Shown here piece after piece: positions 1-11,094 of a stretch of DNA of 34,725 nucleotides. Position numbers and translations under genes: made by a program. A model generated the notes under the pieces. The model was given only the letters and a program-made list of their open reading frames with translations. It made no database searches and had not been told where the DNA came from. Source of the DNA: an uncultured Croceitalea sp. (GTDB taxonomy: Bacteria; Bacteroidota; Bacteroidia; Flavobacteriales; Flavobacteriaceae); contig CALEYA010000037.1 in NCBI GenBank assembly GCA_937926215.1, positions 1-34,725 on the forward strand, read 5' to 3'. Position 1 is the stretch's first letter; every line of letters starts with the position of its first letter.

Positions 1-172
1 ATTCCATCACCCCAAACATTTCCCCAAAAACAGGGACGAATTATTAATAGTTGCCATTAGCCCGGATTAACTGGGCATTTTGCTATTTTTATGATGAAGA
101 TGTATTCAGCTGCTAAAAACGGAATTTTACTGACATAGCCGTATTCCCGCTTAGCTGGACAGTTCCCTGCCT
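1..172. other. Non-coding left edge
   Basis: No convincing coding region is visible before the first gene. A weak hairpin, GCCC-N9-GGGC followed by a T-rich run around positions 60-90, could be the terminator of a gene lying outside the window. A 15-codon ATG frame at about 91 has no features of a gene. Confidence 0.4.
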
Positions 173-997
173 ATGAAAAAATTACTTGTTGGCCTCGCAT
201 CCTGGTTGTTTCCAAGTAAGGTAACGGCATTCGCTTATGGCCAATTGACCAATCCCCAAGTGCGGAAACTGCGGGAAAATGAGTTGCATGTTTTGGATAA
301 AGCCCAAAAAGAACGGTTTCCCTTTAAAGGCTTTGATATTCAATTGTATACTTGGACAGGTGGCGAAAAAGGAATCCTATTGATCCATGGTTGGGAAGGC
401 CAAGCGGGAAATTTTTCAGATGTAATAGCGATGCTTTTGGAGAACGGGTATACTGTACATGCCTTTGACGGACCATCCCACGGCTTTAGCAGTAAGGGAA
501 ACACCAGTTTGTTCGAGTTTGCGGAACTGGTAGGGGTTCTCATTAAAAAATACCAAGTTAAAGCATTGGTCAGCCATTCTTTTGGTGGGGTGGCAACCAC
601 CTATGCCCTGTATGTCAATCCTGAAATCCACATTGAAAAATATGTATTGCTAACCACACCTGATAAGTTTAGTGAAAGAATCGATGATGTTGCGGAAATG
701 GTGGGCATTACCGACAAGGTTAAAAATAGGTTGATCAATAGATTGGTAAGCGAAACAGGAATGGATTTAAAAATCCTTAATGTTAGCAAGTTTGTTAAAA
801 CCATACGTGTAGCTAAAGCATTGATTATCCACGATAAAAATGATACGGTTATTCCTATAGCACGGGCACGGAACGTTCATCAAAATTGGACGGCATCAGA
901 ATTAAAAGAAATTGAAGGAACGGGACATTTTCGCATTTTAAGAACAATATGGGTACTGGAAGAGGTTGTAGCTTTTTTAGATGGAGGGAAAAGCTAG
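173..997 (+). CDS. Alpha/beta hydrolase family protein
   Basis: This 274-residue protein has the layout of an alpha/beta-fold serine hydrolase. The beta-strand and oxyanion segment ILLIHGWEG is near residue 70, the nucleophile elbow SHSFGG puts Ser at about 136, the acid is Asp at about 224 (HDKNDTVIP), and the His is at about 252 (GTGHFRIL). The Ser-Asp-His order is canonical, although the elbow is S-H-S-F-G rather than the more usual G-x-S-x-G. The N-terminus MKKLLVGLASWLFPSK is hydrophobic but lacks a clear cleavage site, so the protein is probably cytoplasmic or loosely membrane-associated. The substrate cannot be inferred. The gene stands alone, with 154 bases before the next gene. Confidence 0.85.
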   Translation: MKKLLVGLASWLFPSKVTAFAYGQLTNPQVRKLRENELHVLDKAQKERFPFKGFDIQLYTWTGGEKGILLIHGWEGQAGNFSDVIAMLLENGYTVHAFDGPSHGFSSKGNTSLFEFAELVGVLIKKYQVKALVSHSFGGVATTYALYVNPEIHIEKYVLLTTPDKFSERIDDVAEMVGITDKVKNRLINRLVSETGMDLKILNVSKFVKTIRVAKALIIHDKNDTVIPIARARNVHQNWTASELKEIEGTGHFRILRTIWVLEEVVAFLDGGKS

Positions 998-1151
998 CCA
1001 TAGCTTAGAACGGAAGGGTTCCATTGCTTTTCTTTTTCGATAAATGAGTATAGGACGATTTTTTGCTATATTTTAGTTAAGTAAGAGGCCGCTTTTGAGA
1101 TTACCGTGAAAAACATATTTAATTCATCGCTTTTTAAAAATAGTACTAAAA

Positions 1152-1514
1152 ATGAAGACACTGATTTTTACACTTTGTTTGACGTGCCTAATGCACTATC
1201 ATACTTTTGCACAATCTGAATTTGTTTTAGAACCCTCTCAAAACATGTTAATGACTGGAAAAGGGGCTGGACAAGACGCTACCATCAATCCCTACTATGG
1301 ACAAGATTGCTATGCCATAGTTGAAAATATGGGTGCGGCGGAATTCTCCATTAGAATCCAACAGAAGGGAAAAATTATAGATACCATAGCCATCCTAGAA
1401 AATGAAACTATAAAGGTGAAGCTACTGAAAGGGCAGGAATTGTATCTGGATTCAAATCCAGAAGAAATCGTAAAAGTCAAGTTGGATTACAAGGAAATTG
1501 AGCCAAAACGATAA
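1152..1514 (+). CDS. Small secreted hypothetical protein
   Basis: The 120-residue product begins with a clear signal peptide (MKTLIFTLCLTCLMHYHTFAQ, cut after TFAQ), so it is exported to the periplasm or beyond. The mature part, about 100 residues, looks beta-rich with alternating polar and hydrophobic segments such as FSIRIQQKGKIIDTIAILENE and ends in charged residues. I do not recognise the family. An AT-rich leader of about 150 bases precedes it. A 16-base perfect palindrome follows 14 bases after the stop codon. Confidence 0.7.
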   Translation: MKTLIFTLCLTCLMHYHTFAQSEFVLEPSQNMLMTGKGAGQDATINPYYGQDCYAIVENMGAAEFSIRIQQKGKIIDTIAILENETIKVKLLKGQELYLDSNPEEIVKVKLDYKEIEPKR

Positions 1515-1528
1515 ATCTGTCAAGTCGT

Positions 1529-1544
1529 TGGGATAGCTATCCCA
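1529..1544. repeat. 16-base perfect palindrome
   Basis: TGGGATAGCTATCCCA reads identically on both strands. It lies 14 bases after the stop of the small secreted protein and 122 bases before the fructosamine-kinase-like gene. With no loop it is a poor RNA hairpin, so it may be a dimeric-protein binding site. No T-run follows. Confidence 0.55.
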
Positions 1545-1666
1545 TATATTCCAAATACCGATAAAAACCCACGTTGGAATGTATTGTTTTTATACCCGTA
1601 AACATCATATATAAGACCTACAACACATAAACCAACGTTATATTGGGGTTTTAGCATCTTACATTT

Positions 1667-2524
1667 ATGGATATAAAACATCTAGAAAAAGTAGTATCCG
1701 AAGCCATTTTGGATTGGAAACCCCTTTCTGGAGGGGATACTTCAACCGCTTATCGCATACAAACTGCAAACAACGCCTATTTTTTAAAAACCGCCACTGG
1801 ATCAAGAGCTTTGCCACTATATACTGCAGAAAAAAAGGGGTTGCAGCAATTAGCGGCCACTCAGACCATAGCAGTTCCAGCGATACTTGCCGTTGAAGAA
1901 TATAAAGGTGGGGCTTTTTTTATCATGGAATTTATCAATAGTAAGCGACCCAACAATAAGGATTTTGAGCTTTTAGGTAGGCAATTGGCACAGTTGCACC
2001 TGGCTCCTGTTAACATCCAAGAATTTGGAAATGAAAGGGACAATTTTATTGGATCCTTGCCCCAAGACAACACATGGTCTTCGGATTGGACCACTTTTTA
2101 TGTGAAGGAGCGTTTAGAACCACAATTAAAACGTGCATTTGAAAACGGTTTGTTGGCTAAAAGGAAAATTCCTGAAACGGAGATGCTTATGACCGGCTGC
2201 GGCTCTTTATTCGAACAGGTCTCCCCTTCCCTAATCCATGGCGATTTTTGGAGTGGAAACTACCTTATACGTAGTGACGGAAAACCCTTCGCTATTGACC
2301 CTGCGCCCTATTACGGCCATTCCGTTGTTGATTTGGCCATGAGCAAGCTTTTTGGAGGGTTTGCCCCTGCTTTTTATGAGGCCTATCACGAATTGATTCC
2401 CCAACGGGAAAATCAAAAAGAATTGGAAGACATTTATCAATTGTATTACCTTTTGGTCCATTTAAACCTTTTTGGAAGATCCTATAAAAGCAGTGTGACT
2501 AGCCTATTGCAACGCTATTTTTAA
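1667..2524 (+). CDS. Fructosamine kinase family protein
   Basis: The product has 285 residues, the usual length for the bacterial fructosamine-3-kinase/YniA family (about 290). These kinases have an aminoglycoside-phosphotransferase-like fold and phosphorylate ketosamine sugars attached to amines, destabilising glycation adducts. The signature is present: a glycine-rich N-lobe (LSGGDTSTAYRI near residue 22), a lysine in FLKTATGS, the catalytic loop LIHGDFWSGNYLI with Asp at about 193, and the metal-binding Asp in AIDPAPYYGHSVVDLAM. No signal peptide is seen, so it is cytoplasmic. It lies just upstream of beta-galactosidase, but a -7-type box between them suggests separate transcription. Phosphorylation of a free sugar cannot be excluded. 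Confidence 0.9.
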   Translation: MDIKHLEKVVSEAILDWKPLSGGDTSTAYRIQTANNAYFLKTATGSRALPLYTAEKKGLQQLAATQTIAVPAILAVEEYKGGAFFIMEFINSKRPNNKDFELLGRQLAQLHLAPVNIQEFGNERDNFIGSLPQDNTWSSDWTTFYVKERLEPQLKRAFENGLLAKRKIPETEMLMTGCGSLFEQVSPSLIHGDFWSGNYLIRSDGKPFAIDPAPYYGHSVVDLAMSKLFGGFAPAFYEAYHELIPQRENQKELEDIYQLYYLLVHLNLFGRSYKSSVTSLLQRYF

Positions 2525-2575
2525 GCAAAAATGGAATACTGTGCTACCTAATGCTACTTCAAGGATTCCTTCCGC

Positions 2576-2583
2576 TATATTTG
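2576..2583 (+). promoter_or_regulatory. Bacteroidota -7 box upstream of beta-galactosidase
   Basis: TATATTTG matches the TAnnTTTG element exactly and lies 9 bases before the ATG. I see no convincing -33 element at the right distance. The site implies that the beta-galactosidase/symporter pair can be started independently of the kinase gene. Confidence 0.5.
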
Positions 2584-2586
2584 TAA

Positions 2587-5586
<3,000 letters not shown>

Positions 5587-5595
5587 CCCTTTTTT

Positions 5596-7167
5596 ATGGA
5601 AAGCACCATCTCTACCATCGACATTGGCATTATCATCGCTTACTTTTTTATTGTTCTCTTTATTGGCTTATGGATTTCCCGAAAGACAAAAACTGGTGAA
5701 GACCTTTTTCTGGGCGGGCGTACTTTTGGTTGGGGCATCATAGGGCTTTCCCTCTTTGCATCCAATATTTCCGGAGCTACCATTGTAGGTTTGGCAGGTG
5801 CCGCCTATACCACGGGTATTGTCAATTCCGTATACGAATGGATGTCCGGTCTACCGTTGATCATTGCTGCGCTCATTTTTATACCCTTATATCTTCGCAG
5901 TCACATTACCACCATACCGGAGTTTCTAGAACTACGCTATGATAGGCGTTCGCAAAAATTCTTTTCCATAGTGACCATTTTTAGTACGATAATGATAGAA
6001 ACGGCGGGGGCACTTTACGCCGGAAGCTTGGTGCTACAAACTTTTTTCCCGGATTTGATCATGTGGCAAACCGCTTTGGTGTTGGCCGTGGTGGCCGGTA
6101 TTTATACCGCTGGGGGAGGCTTAAAAGCGGTGGTGTATACAGATGCCATACAGGCCGTTATTCTAATTGTGGGGTGTGGAATCATCAGTTGGATTCTCTT
6201 TGGTCGATTGGATTACGATTGGGGCAAGGTGGTTTCCAGTGCCCCGGAAGGGCATTTTTCCGTGGTACGACCCATTGACGACGAGGGGCTTCCATGGCCA
6301 GGCTTATTAATGGGTGTACCTATTCTTGGTTTTTGGTACTGGTCCACCAACCAATACATCTTTCAGCGTGTCCTTGGAGCACGAGATATTAAGCAAGCCA
6401 GATGGGGCCTTATGTTTGCCGGGTTCTTAAAAGTTATACCGCTTTTTATTATGGTTATCCCTGGGGCAATGGCGATAAGCTTATTCCCGGATATTGCCAA
6501 TGGCGACGCCGTATTCCCTACTTTGGTCACCAAGGTACTACCCGTAGGTTTGGTAGGGCTGGTCTTGGCCGGAATAATTTCCGCCATCATGTCCAGCGTG
6601 GATTCTGCCTTAAATTCCTCTTCTACCCTATTGGTCATCGACTTTATAAAACCAAAGAGAAAGAGCATTACGGAAAAAGAAGTCGTAAAATACGGACGTA
6701 TCTCCACTTTGGTTTTCATGCTGATAGCCGCACTATGGGCACCCCAGATTCAAAATTTTACAGGGCTTTGGGACTACCTACAGCAGATGTTTTCCATTAT
6801 TGTTCCGCCTGTTGCGGTGATTTTCTTGGTTGGTGTGTTTTACAAAAGGGGTAACGGACATGGTGCTTTCTGGACCTTGGTTTTAGGGACATTGGCAGGA
6901 ATCCTATTGTTCGTATTGGAACAATTTGACCTTTGGCATTTGCATTATACCATTAATGTTGGGCTTATGGTCTTGCTTTCAACGGTGATTTTTATTGTCG
7001 TCAGTTTGCTTACCCCAGCACCAGATGCAGAAAAGATACGGTCCCTCACCTATAAAAAGGAACTTATTATGGAAGGGTTTACCAATGTACCGTGGTACCT
7101 AAACTATATCAACCATATTATTATCCTAGTTTTATTGATTACCGGAATTCTCATTTGGTTGTGGTAG
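5596..7167 (+). CDS. Sodium:solute symporter, SLC5/SSS family (sugar type)
   Basis: The product has 523 residues and about 13-14 hydrophobic membrane segments, typical of the SSS family. The family segment DLFLGGRTFGWGIIGLSLFA follows the first helix. ITTIPEFLELRYDRRSQK and GGGLKAVVYTDAIQAVIL match conserved loops and helices of SGLT-like transporters. The helix IISAIMSSVDSALNSSSTLL carries the serine-rich part of the sodium site. It should import a solute, most likely a sugar or galactoside, with sodium across the inner membrane. The ATG is 9 bases after the beta-galactosidase stop, so the two are almost certainly co-transcribed. The exact substrate cannot be read from the sequence. Confidence 0.92.
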   Translation: MESTISTIDIGIIIAYFFIVLFIGLWISRKTKTGEDLFLGGRTFGWGIIGLSLFASNISGATIVGLAGAAYTTGIVNSVYEWMSGLPLIIAALIFIPLYLRSHITTIPEFLELRYDRRSQKFFSIVTIFSTIMIETAGALYAGSLVLQTFFPDLIMWQTALVLAVVAGIYTAGGGLKAVVYTDAIQAVILIVGCGIISWILFGRLDYDWGKVVSSAPEGHFSVVRPIDDEGLPWPGLLMGVPILGFWYWSTNQYIFQRVLGARDIKQARWGLMFAGFLKVIPLFIMVIPGAMAISLFPDIANGDAVFPTLVTKVLPVGLVGLVLAGIISAIMSSVDSALNSSSTLLVIDFIKPKRKSITEKEVVKYGRISTLVFMLIAALWAPQIQNFTGLWDYLQQMFSIIVPPVAVIFLVGVFYKRGNGHGAFWTLVLGTLAGILLFVLEQFDLWHLHYTINVGLMVLLSTVIFIVVSLLTPAPDAEKIRSLTYKKELIMEGFTNVPWYLNYINHIIILVLLITGILIWLW

Positions 7168-7263
7168 CCAAAGTTCGTTGGCTAAGGGAGGTGGCTACGA
7201 TGCTTAGCAAATAAAGAAAGGCCTCCTTGATACGACTACTTGATAAAAACTTAAGTGAATCAT

Positions 7264-7677
7264 ATGGAAAAGAAATATCCTTTACCCCCTTTTAATGAGG
7301 CGACGGCCAAACAAAAAATCCAAATGGCGGAAGATGGTTGGAACAGTAAGAATCCCAAAAAAGTGGCCCTTGCCTATACCGTTGACAGTGAATGGCGCAA
7401 CAGAAATGTATTTATAAAAGGTAGAGATCAAATTATTGACTTTTTGACCGATAAGTGGGAACAGGAACTGAACTACAAACTAAAAAAGGAATATTGGGCG
7501 CATACCGATAACCGAATTGCCGTTCGCTTTGAATACGAATACCAAGATAAAAACGGACAATGGTGGCGGGCATATGGAAATGAAAACTGGGAGTTTGACA
7601 CCAACGGTCTTATGGCAAAAAGATATGCCAGTATCAACGATTTGGCCATAACCGAAGGGCAACGGATATTGGCTTGA
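7264..7677 (+). CDS. DUF1348 family protein (NTF2-like fold)
   Basis: I chose the ATG at 7264, giving 137 residues that begin MEKKYPLPPFNEATA, which matches the usual start of the family. A GTG at 7255 would add three residues. The body is a textbook DUF1348/SnoaL-like sequence: KIQMAEDGWNSKNPKKVALAY, TVDSEWRNRNVFIKGRDQI, AVRFEYEYQDKNGQWWRAYG and NENWEFDTNGLM. The NTF2-like cone fold binds small hydrophobic molecules or acts as an isomerase or hydratase in relatives. No biochemical role is assigned here. It is cytoplasmic, and it opens an accessory stretch with remnant-like sequence downstream. Confidence 0.9.
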   Translation: MEKKYPLPPFNEATAKQKIQMAEDGWNSKNPKKVALAYTVDSEWRNRNVFIKGRDQIIDFLTDKWEQELNYKLKKEYWAHTDNRIAVRFEYEYQDKNGQWWRAYGNENWEFDTNGLMAKRYASINDLAITEGQRILA

Positions 7678-7693
7678 AAATTATAAAACCAAC

Positions 7694-7786
7694 ATGGGCA
7701 AATGGATAGATTTAAGCCATACGGTTGCAGATAGCCGGTACATTTATACGATTGTTAGCAGCAGACTGAAAAAGGATAAACAATAA
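7694..7786 (+). pseudogene. Possible 5' remnant of a cyclase-family gene
   Basis: A 30-codon frame begins MGKWIDLSHTVADS. Its first 11 or so residues resemble the N-terminus of the cyclase/kynurenine-formamidase family, whose proteins commonly start with (K)WIDLSHT. The remainder, RYIYTIVSSRLKKDKQ, does not continue the family and ends in TAA. It starts 16 bases after the DUF1348 stop. It may be the broken start of a lost gene, or chance. A second 24-codon frame follows at 7805-7879 with no recognisable content. Confidence 0.25.
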
Positions 7787-7901
7787 TTAAGCATAAATAC
7801 ACAGATGCCAGAACAACTGTACAAAGGAAAGAAAGAGATGACTGTACAATTTATGAAATATGGCTCGGGTCTTAATTGATGGGCCTCATAATTAAAAATC
7901 T

Positions 7902-8327
7902 ATGATAACAATAAATCCTTACATCTATTTTGACGGAAATTGTGAAGAAGCATTTAATTTTTACGAATCTGTTTTTCGCAAGGAAATCAGCCATATTAGT
8001 AAATACAAAAACGTACCTGAACCAGAAAGAAATATTTTTCAAGAGTCTGACGAGAAAATTATGCATGTTACTTTACCTGTGAGCAAAGAGACAATGTTAA
8101 ATGGCTCCGACAACTCATTGGCATATGAGGAAATGGTACAGTATAAAACCTTTACTCTTATCATTCACGCCGATAGCAAAGAAGAGGTTGACCGGCTATT
8201 TGGCGAGCTTTCTCAAAATGGACAAATAAAAGTACCCGTAGGTTTGACATTCTGGGGTGCTTACTATGGTCAGTGTATTGATAAATTTGGTATAAGTTGG
8301 AAAATAACTTTAGCATCAGAAAATTAG
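7902..8327 (+). CDS. VOC family protein, PhnB-like
   Basis: The 141-residue product is a PhnB/'3-demethylubiquinone-9 3-methyltransferase'-type member of the vicinal oxygen chelate superfamily. The beta-alpha-beta-beta-beta start ITINPYIYFDGNCEEAFNFY, the central IMHVTLPVSKETMLNGSD, the helix SKEEVDRLFGELSQNG and the ending WGAYYGQCIDKFGISWKI match the family. Despite the old name, these proteins are not demonstrated methyltransferases, and many lack a known reaction. It has no signal peptide. It sits alone between two stretches of apparently decayed sequence, and its upstream region shows no clear promoter. Confidence 0.88.
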   Translation: MITINPYIYFDGNCEEAFNFYESVFRKEISHISKYKNVPEPERNIFQESDEKIMHVTLPVSKETMLNGSDNSLAYEEMVQYKTFTLIIHADSKEEVDRLFGELSQNGQIKVPVGLTFWGAYYGQCIDKFGISWKITLASEN

Positions 8328-8402
8328 AGTGAATCTTCCATGAATGAAGAGATGTGATTCTGTTTTAATACGTATGTTGCGAATAACAAAGATAAAGCCA
8401 GT

Positions 8403-8431
8403 GGCTAACAATGGTAACCGTTGCACAAGCC
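8403..8431. repeat. Imperfect hairpin, possible dispersed repeat
   Basis: CAATGGT-A-ACCGTTG (8409-8423) is a near-perfect inverted repeat with one G:U pair, flanked by a second pair of arms, GGCT (8403) and AGCC (8428). The shape recalls intergenic recombination sites or dispersed palindromic elements. Only one copy is visible here, so the class cannot be assigned. Confidence 0.35.
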
Positions 8432-8441
8432 TAAATTCTGA

Positions 8442-8576
8442 ATAAAAATCAAACGATACAAACCTCTTAAAGGGGGGGGCTTTTTGAATCAGTATCAAAG
8501 CGTCATTTTAGATGTCTTGGCGAACCTAAAAATAGGTCGGAAACAACACTTTGCAAGTCCAAGAAATACATTTTAA
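8442..8576 (+). pseudogene. Possible 3' remnant of a protein gene
   Basis: A frame without a good start codon ends at TAA 8574-8576 and encodes protein-like sequence: NQYQSVILDVLANLKIGRK followed by QHFASPRNTF. Immediately upstream it passes through a run of eight G residues (8472-8479), a typical frameshift hotspot. Frames before that are interrupted by stops. This looks like the tail of a lost gene, but I do not recognise the family, and the start is arbitrary. The rest of 8328-8608 holds only the hairpin at 8403-8431. Confidence 0.25.
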
Positions 8577-8608
8577 AGAATCCGAAAAATACCGACTATG
8601 GGAAAATA

Positions 8609-9868
8609 CTACTCTCCCATGGCCGCAGCTACCGCAGCGGATAATCGTTTATAGGTTCCGTTCTCCAAGCGCTCCCTAATCGCAGAAAAAGCTTCCAAAG
8701 TCTCCGCAATATCCTGCATGGTATGGGTAGCGGTAGGAATCATTCGCAACAAAATCAATCCTTTAGGTATTACCGGATACACCACTATGGAACAGAAGAT
8801 TCCATAATTTTCGCGCAAATCCTTTACCAAAGCCATAGCTTCTGGGATACTTCCGTTTAAATACACGGGCGTTACACAGCTAGTAGTAGTTCCAATATTG
8901 AATCCACGCTCTTTTAGACCGTTCTGTAAGGCGTTTACGTTCTCCCAAAGCTTGTTTTTAAGCTCTGGCATGGTACGCAACATATCCAAGCGTTTTAAGG
9001 CTCCCTTCACATAAATCATGGGTAGTGATTTTGCGAACATCTGCGAACGTAAGTTGTATTTTAAAAAGTCGATAATCTCCTTATCCGCAGCTAAAAAAGC
9101 TCCGATACCCGCCATAGATTTCGCAAAGGTGGCAAAATACACGTCAATATCGTCCTGTACGTCTTGTTCTTCACCTGCTCCTGCCCCGGTTTTTCCCAAA
9201 GTTCCAAAACCATGGGCATCATCAACCAGCAAACGGAAATTATATTTTTTCTTAAGCGCTACGATTTCCTTTAAAATCCCTTGCTCCCCGCGCATTCCAA
9301 AAACGCCTTCGGAAATCACCAGAATACCACCTCCGGTCTCTTGCGCCATTTTGGTAGCTCGCTCCAAGTTCTTTTCCAGACTTTCAACATCATTGTGCTT
9401 AAAGGTAAAACGTTTGCCTACATGCAAACGCACACCGTCTATGATACAGGCATGGCAATCCACATCATATACAATAATATCGTCTTTGGCTACCAAAGCA
9501 TCCACACAGGACATGATTCCTTGATATCCAAAATTCAACAAATATGCAGACTCCTTGTCAACAAAAGCCGCCAATTCCTCTTCCAGTTGTTCGTGAAAAT
9601 CGGTATGGCCGCTCATCATTCGCGCGCCCATTGGGTAGGCAGAACCGTGCTCATAGGCGGCATCACCGTCCACCTTTTTGATCTCGGGAAGATTAGCCAA
9701 GCCTAGGTAATCGTTGACACTCCAAGTAATGACTTCCTTACCTTGAAACTTCATTCTATTTGATATGGGACCTTCCAATTTTGGAAATACAAAATACCCT
9801 TCAGCCTGTGATGCCCACTTGCCCAAAGGTCCTTTATTCTCTAAAATCCTATCAAATAAATCTCTCAT
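8609..9868 (-). CDS. SPT-like alpha-oxoamine synthase; candidate cysteate acyltransferase
   Basis: The 419-residue PLP enzyme belongs to the alpha-oxoamine synthase family (serine palmitoyltransferase, KBL, BioF), which condenses an amino acid with an acyl thioester and releases CO2. Seen: WSVNDYLGLANLP near residue 50, substrate loop GARMMSGHTDFHEQLEEEL, VDDAHGFGTLG with the PLP-binding Asp and His, and PLP lysine at about 250 in ATFAKSMAG. An extension of about 20 residues (MRDLFDRILENKGPLGKW) precedes the core. Serine palmitoyltransferase is one option. Because the neighbour is a cysteine-synthase-fold enzyme on the same strand, a cysteate fatty acyltransferase making capnine-type sulfonolipid (CapB-like) is a strong alternative. 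It has its own predicted promoter at 9892-9922. Confidence 0.85.
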   Translation of the reverse strand: MRDLFDRILENKGPLGKWASQAEGYFVFPKLEGPISNRMKFQGKEVITWSVNDYLGLANLPEIKKVDGDAAYEHGSAYPMGARMMSGHTDFHEQLEEELAAFVDKESAYLLNFGYQGIMSCVDALVAKDDIIVYDVDCHACIIDGVRLHVGKRFTFKHNDVESLEKNLERATKMAQETGGGILVISEGVFGMRGEQGILKEIVALKKKYNFRLLVDDAHGFGTLGKTGAGAGEEQDVQDDIDVYFATFAKSMAGIGAFLAADKEIIDFLKYNLRSQMFAKSLPMIYVKGALKRLDMLRTMPELKNKLWENVNALQNGLKERGFNIGTTTSCVTPVYLNGSIPEAMALVKDLRENYGIFCSIVVYPVIPKGLILLRMIPTATHTMQDIAETLEAFSAIRERLENGTYKRLSAAVAAAMGE

Positions 9869-9891
9869 CTGCCCTTAAATTGTTTGAACTG

Positions 9892-9922
9892 CAAAAATAT
9901 ATATTTTTATGGACCTTGCAAT
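9892..9922 (-). promoter_or_regulatory. Predicted promoter of the alpha-oxoamine synthase gene
   Basis: On the minus strand, ATTG (plus 9919-9922), 19 bases, then TATTTTTG (plus 9892-9899) fit the Bacteroidota consensus TTTG-N19-TAnnTTTG. The predicted transcription start is about 17 bases before the ATG. It lies just downstream of the upstream gene's terminator, so this gene can be transcribed on its own. Confidence 0.65.
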
Positions 9923-9941
9923 GCGATATCCGCAAACAAAA

Positions 9942-9967
9942 AAAGGCATCTCACTAAAGATGCCTTT
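9942..9967 (-). terminator. Intrinsic terminator of the cysteine-synthase-like gene
   Basis: AAAGGCATCT and AGATGCCTTT form a 10-base-pair stem with a 6-base loop. On the minus strand it is followed by a continuing T-run, and it lies 23 bases after the stop codon of the upstream gene. Confidence 0.8.
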
Positions 9968-9990
9968 GCTGTATTTTACTATTGGTTTGA

Positions 9991-11031
9991 CTATTTGATG
10001 TATTGGACTTCCTTGGGCGATTCGGCATTTTTGCCATTGAAAAAGCCTTGGTTTTCCATCCATTCATCACTGTACACCTTGCTCATGTACCGTGAACCGT
10101 GGTCCGGAAATAATATGACCACATTACTGTCCGCTGTAAATTCCCCCTCTGTATGGTACTGCATTACAGCTTGCATGGCCGCACCGGAGGTGTAGCCAAC
10201 GAACATACCTTCTGCATGGGCAATTTTACGTGCCATATGCGCACTTTCCGCATCGGTCACCTTGATGTACCGATCAATGGCATTGAAATCCGTAGCTTTT
10301 GGAATCAGGTTTTTACCCAATCCCTCTATTCGGTAAGGATAAATTTCCTCTTGGTCCAATTCCCCGGTTTCGTGGTATTTCTTTAAAACTGATCCATACG
10401 CATCAACCGCCAATACTTTGATATCCGAATTCTGTTCTTTTAAAAAACGTGCCGTACCGGAAATAGTTCCTCCAGTACCACTACAAGCGACCAAATGCGT
10501 GATTTGCCCTCCTGTTTGTTCCCATATTTCTGGGCCGGTAGACTTGTAATGGGCCTCTATATTCAACTCGTTAAAATATTGGTTGATGTAAATGGAACCC
10601 GGTGTTTCCTTATGCAACCTCTTGGCCACTTCATAGTACGAACGTGGGTCGTCCGCACTTACGTGGGCGGGACACACATAAACTTCCGCACCCATGGAGC
10701 GTAGCATATCTATTTTATCCAATGATGATTTTGAACTTACCGCCAAAATACATTTGTATCCCTTTACCATACTGGCCATGGCCAAACTAAAGCCCGTATT
10801 ACCGGATGTAGTTTCTATAATGGTACTGTTCTCGTTTAACAAGCCTTTTTGTTCCGCTTGCTCAATAATATGTACGGCAATCCTATCCTTGGCAGAATGC
10901 CCTGGATTAAAAGCTTCCATTTTTGCAAAATAATTACCAGAGAGGGATTCCGTAATTCTGTTCAGTTTTACCAGCGGGGTATTACCAACTAGCTCCAGAA
11001 TATTGTTGTAGGCCTTTATTGTGTTACTCAT
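9991..11031 (-). CDS. PLP-dependent cysteine synthase family protein; candidate cysteate synthase
   Basis: The 346-residue protein has the fold-type II PLP signatures of the CysK/CBS family: [11 protein letters not shown] at residue 16, [15 protein letters not shown] with the PLP lysine at about 48, [15 protein letters not shown] as substrate-binding loop, and the phosphate cup [13 protein letters not shown]. Typical family reactions replace the O-acetyl or O-phospho group of serine with sulfide. Compared with CysK, the active-site loop reads HSAKDR and the C-terminus is longer, so the nucleophile may differ. The next gene on the strand is an SPT-like acyltransferase, the pairing expected for cysteate synthase (sulfite plus O-phosphoserine) in capnine biosynthesis. 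Ordinary cysteine synthase remains possible. Confidence 0.85.
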   Translation of the reverse strand: MSNTIKAYNNILELVGNTPLVKLNRITESLSGNYFAKMEAFNPGHSAKDRIAVHIIEQAEQKGLLNENSTIIETTSGNTGFSLAMASMVKGYKCILAVSSKSSLDKIDMLRSMGAEVYVCPAHVSADDPRSYYEVAKRLHKETPGSIYINQYFNELNIEAHYKSTGPEIWEQTGGQITHLVACSGTGGTISGTARFLKEQNSDIKVLAVDAYGSVLKKYHETGELDQEEIYPYRIEGLGKNLIPKATDFNAIDRYIKVTDAESAHMARKIAHAEGMFVGYTSGAAMQAVMQYHTEGEFTADSNVVILFPDHGSRYMSKVYSDEWMENQGFFNGKNAESPKEVQYIK

Positions 11032-11079
11032 AGTTCAGTCGGGTAATTTAGACGGTCCTAAAACCGTTAAAATCAGTTG

Positions 11080-11087
11080 CAAAGCTA
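11080..11087 (-). promoter_or_regulatory. -7 box upstream of the cysteine-synthase-like gene
   Basis: On the minus strand TAGCTTTG matches TAnnTTTG exactly, about 49 bases before the ATG. Any -33 element would lie inside the end of the peptidase gene. The short leader contains a small hairpin, ACGGT-N6-ACCGT. Confidence 0.5.
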
Positions 11088-11094
11088 CTATTTT

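Noticed and set aside
6402-6854. 150-codon plus-strand frame inside the symporter
   Set aside because: Out of frame with the clear symporter sequence, no domain features.
9018-9524. 168-codon plus-strand frame
   Set aside because: Antisense shadow of the alpha-oxoamine synthase, which has intact catalytic motifs.
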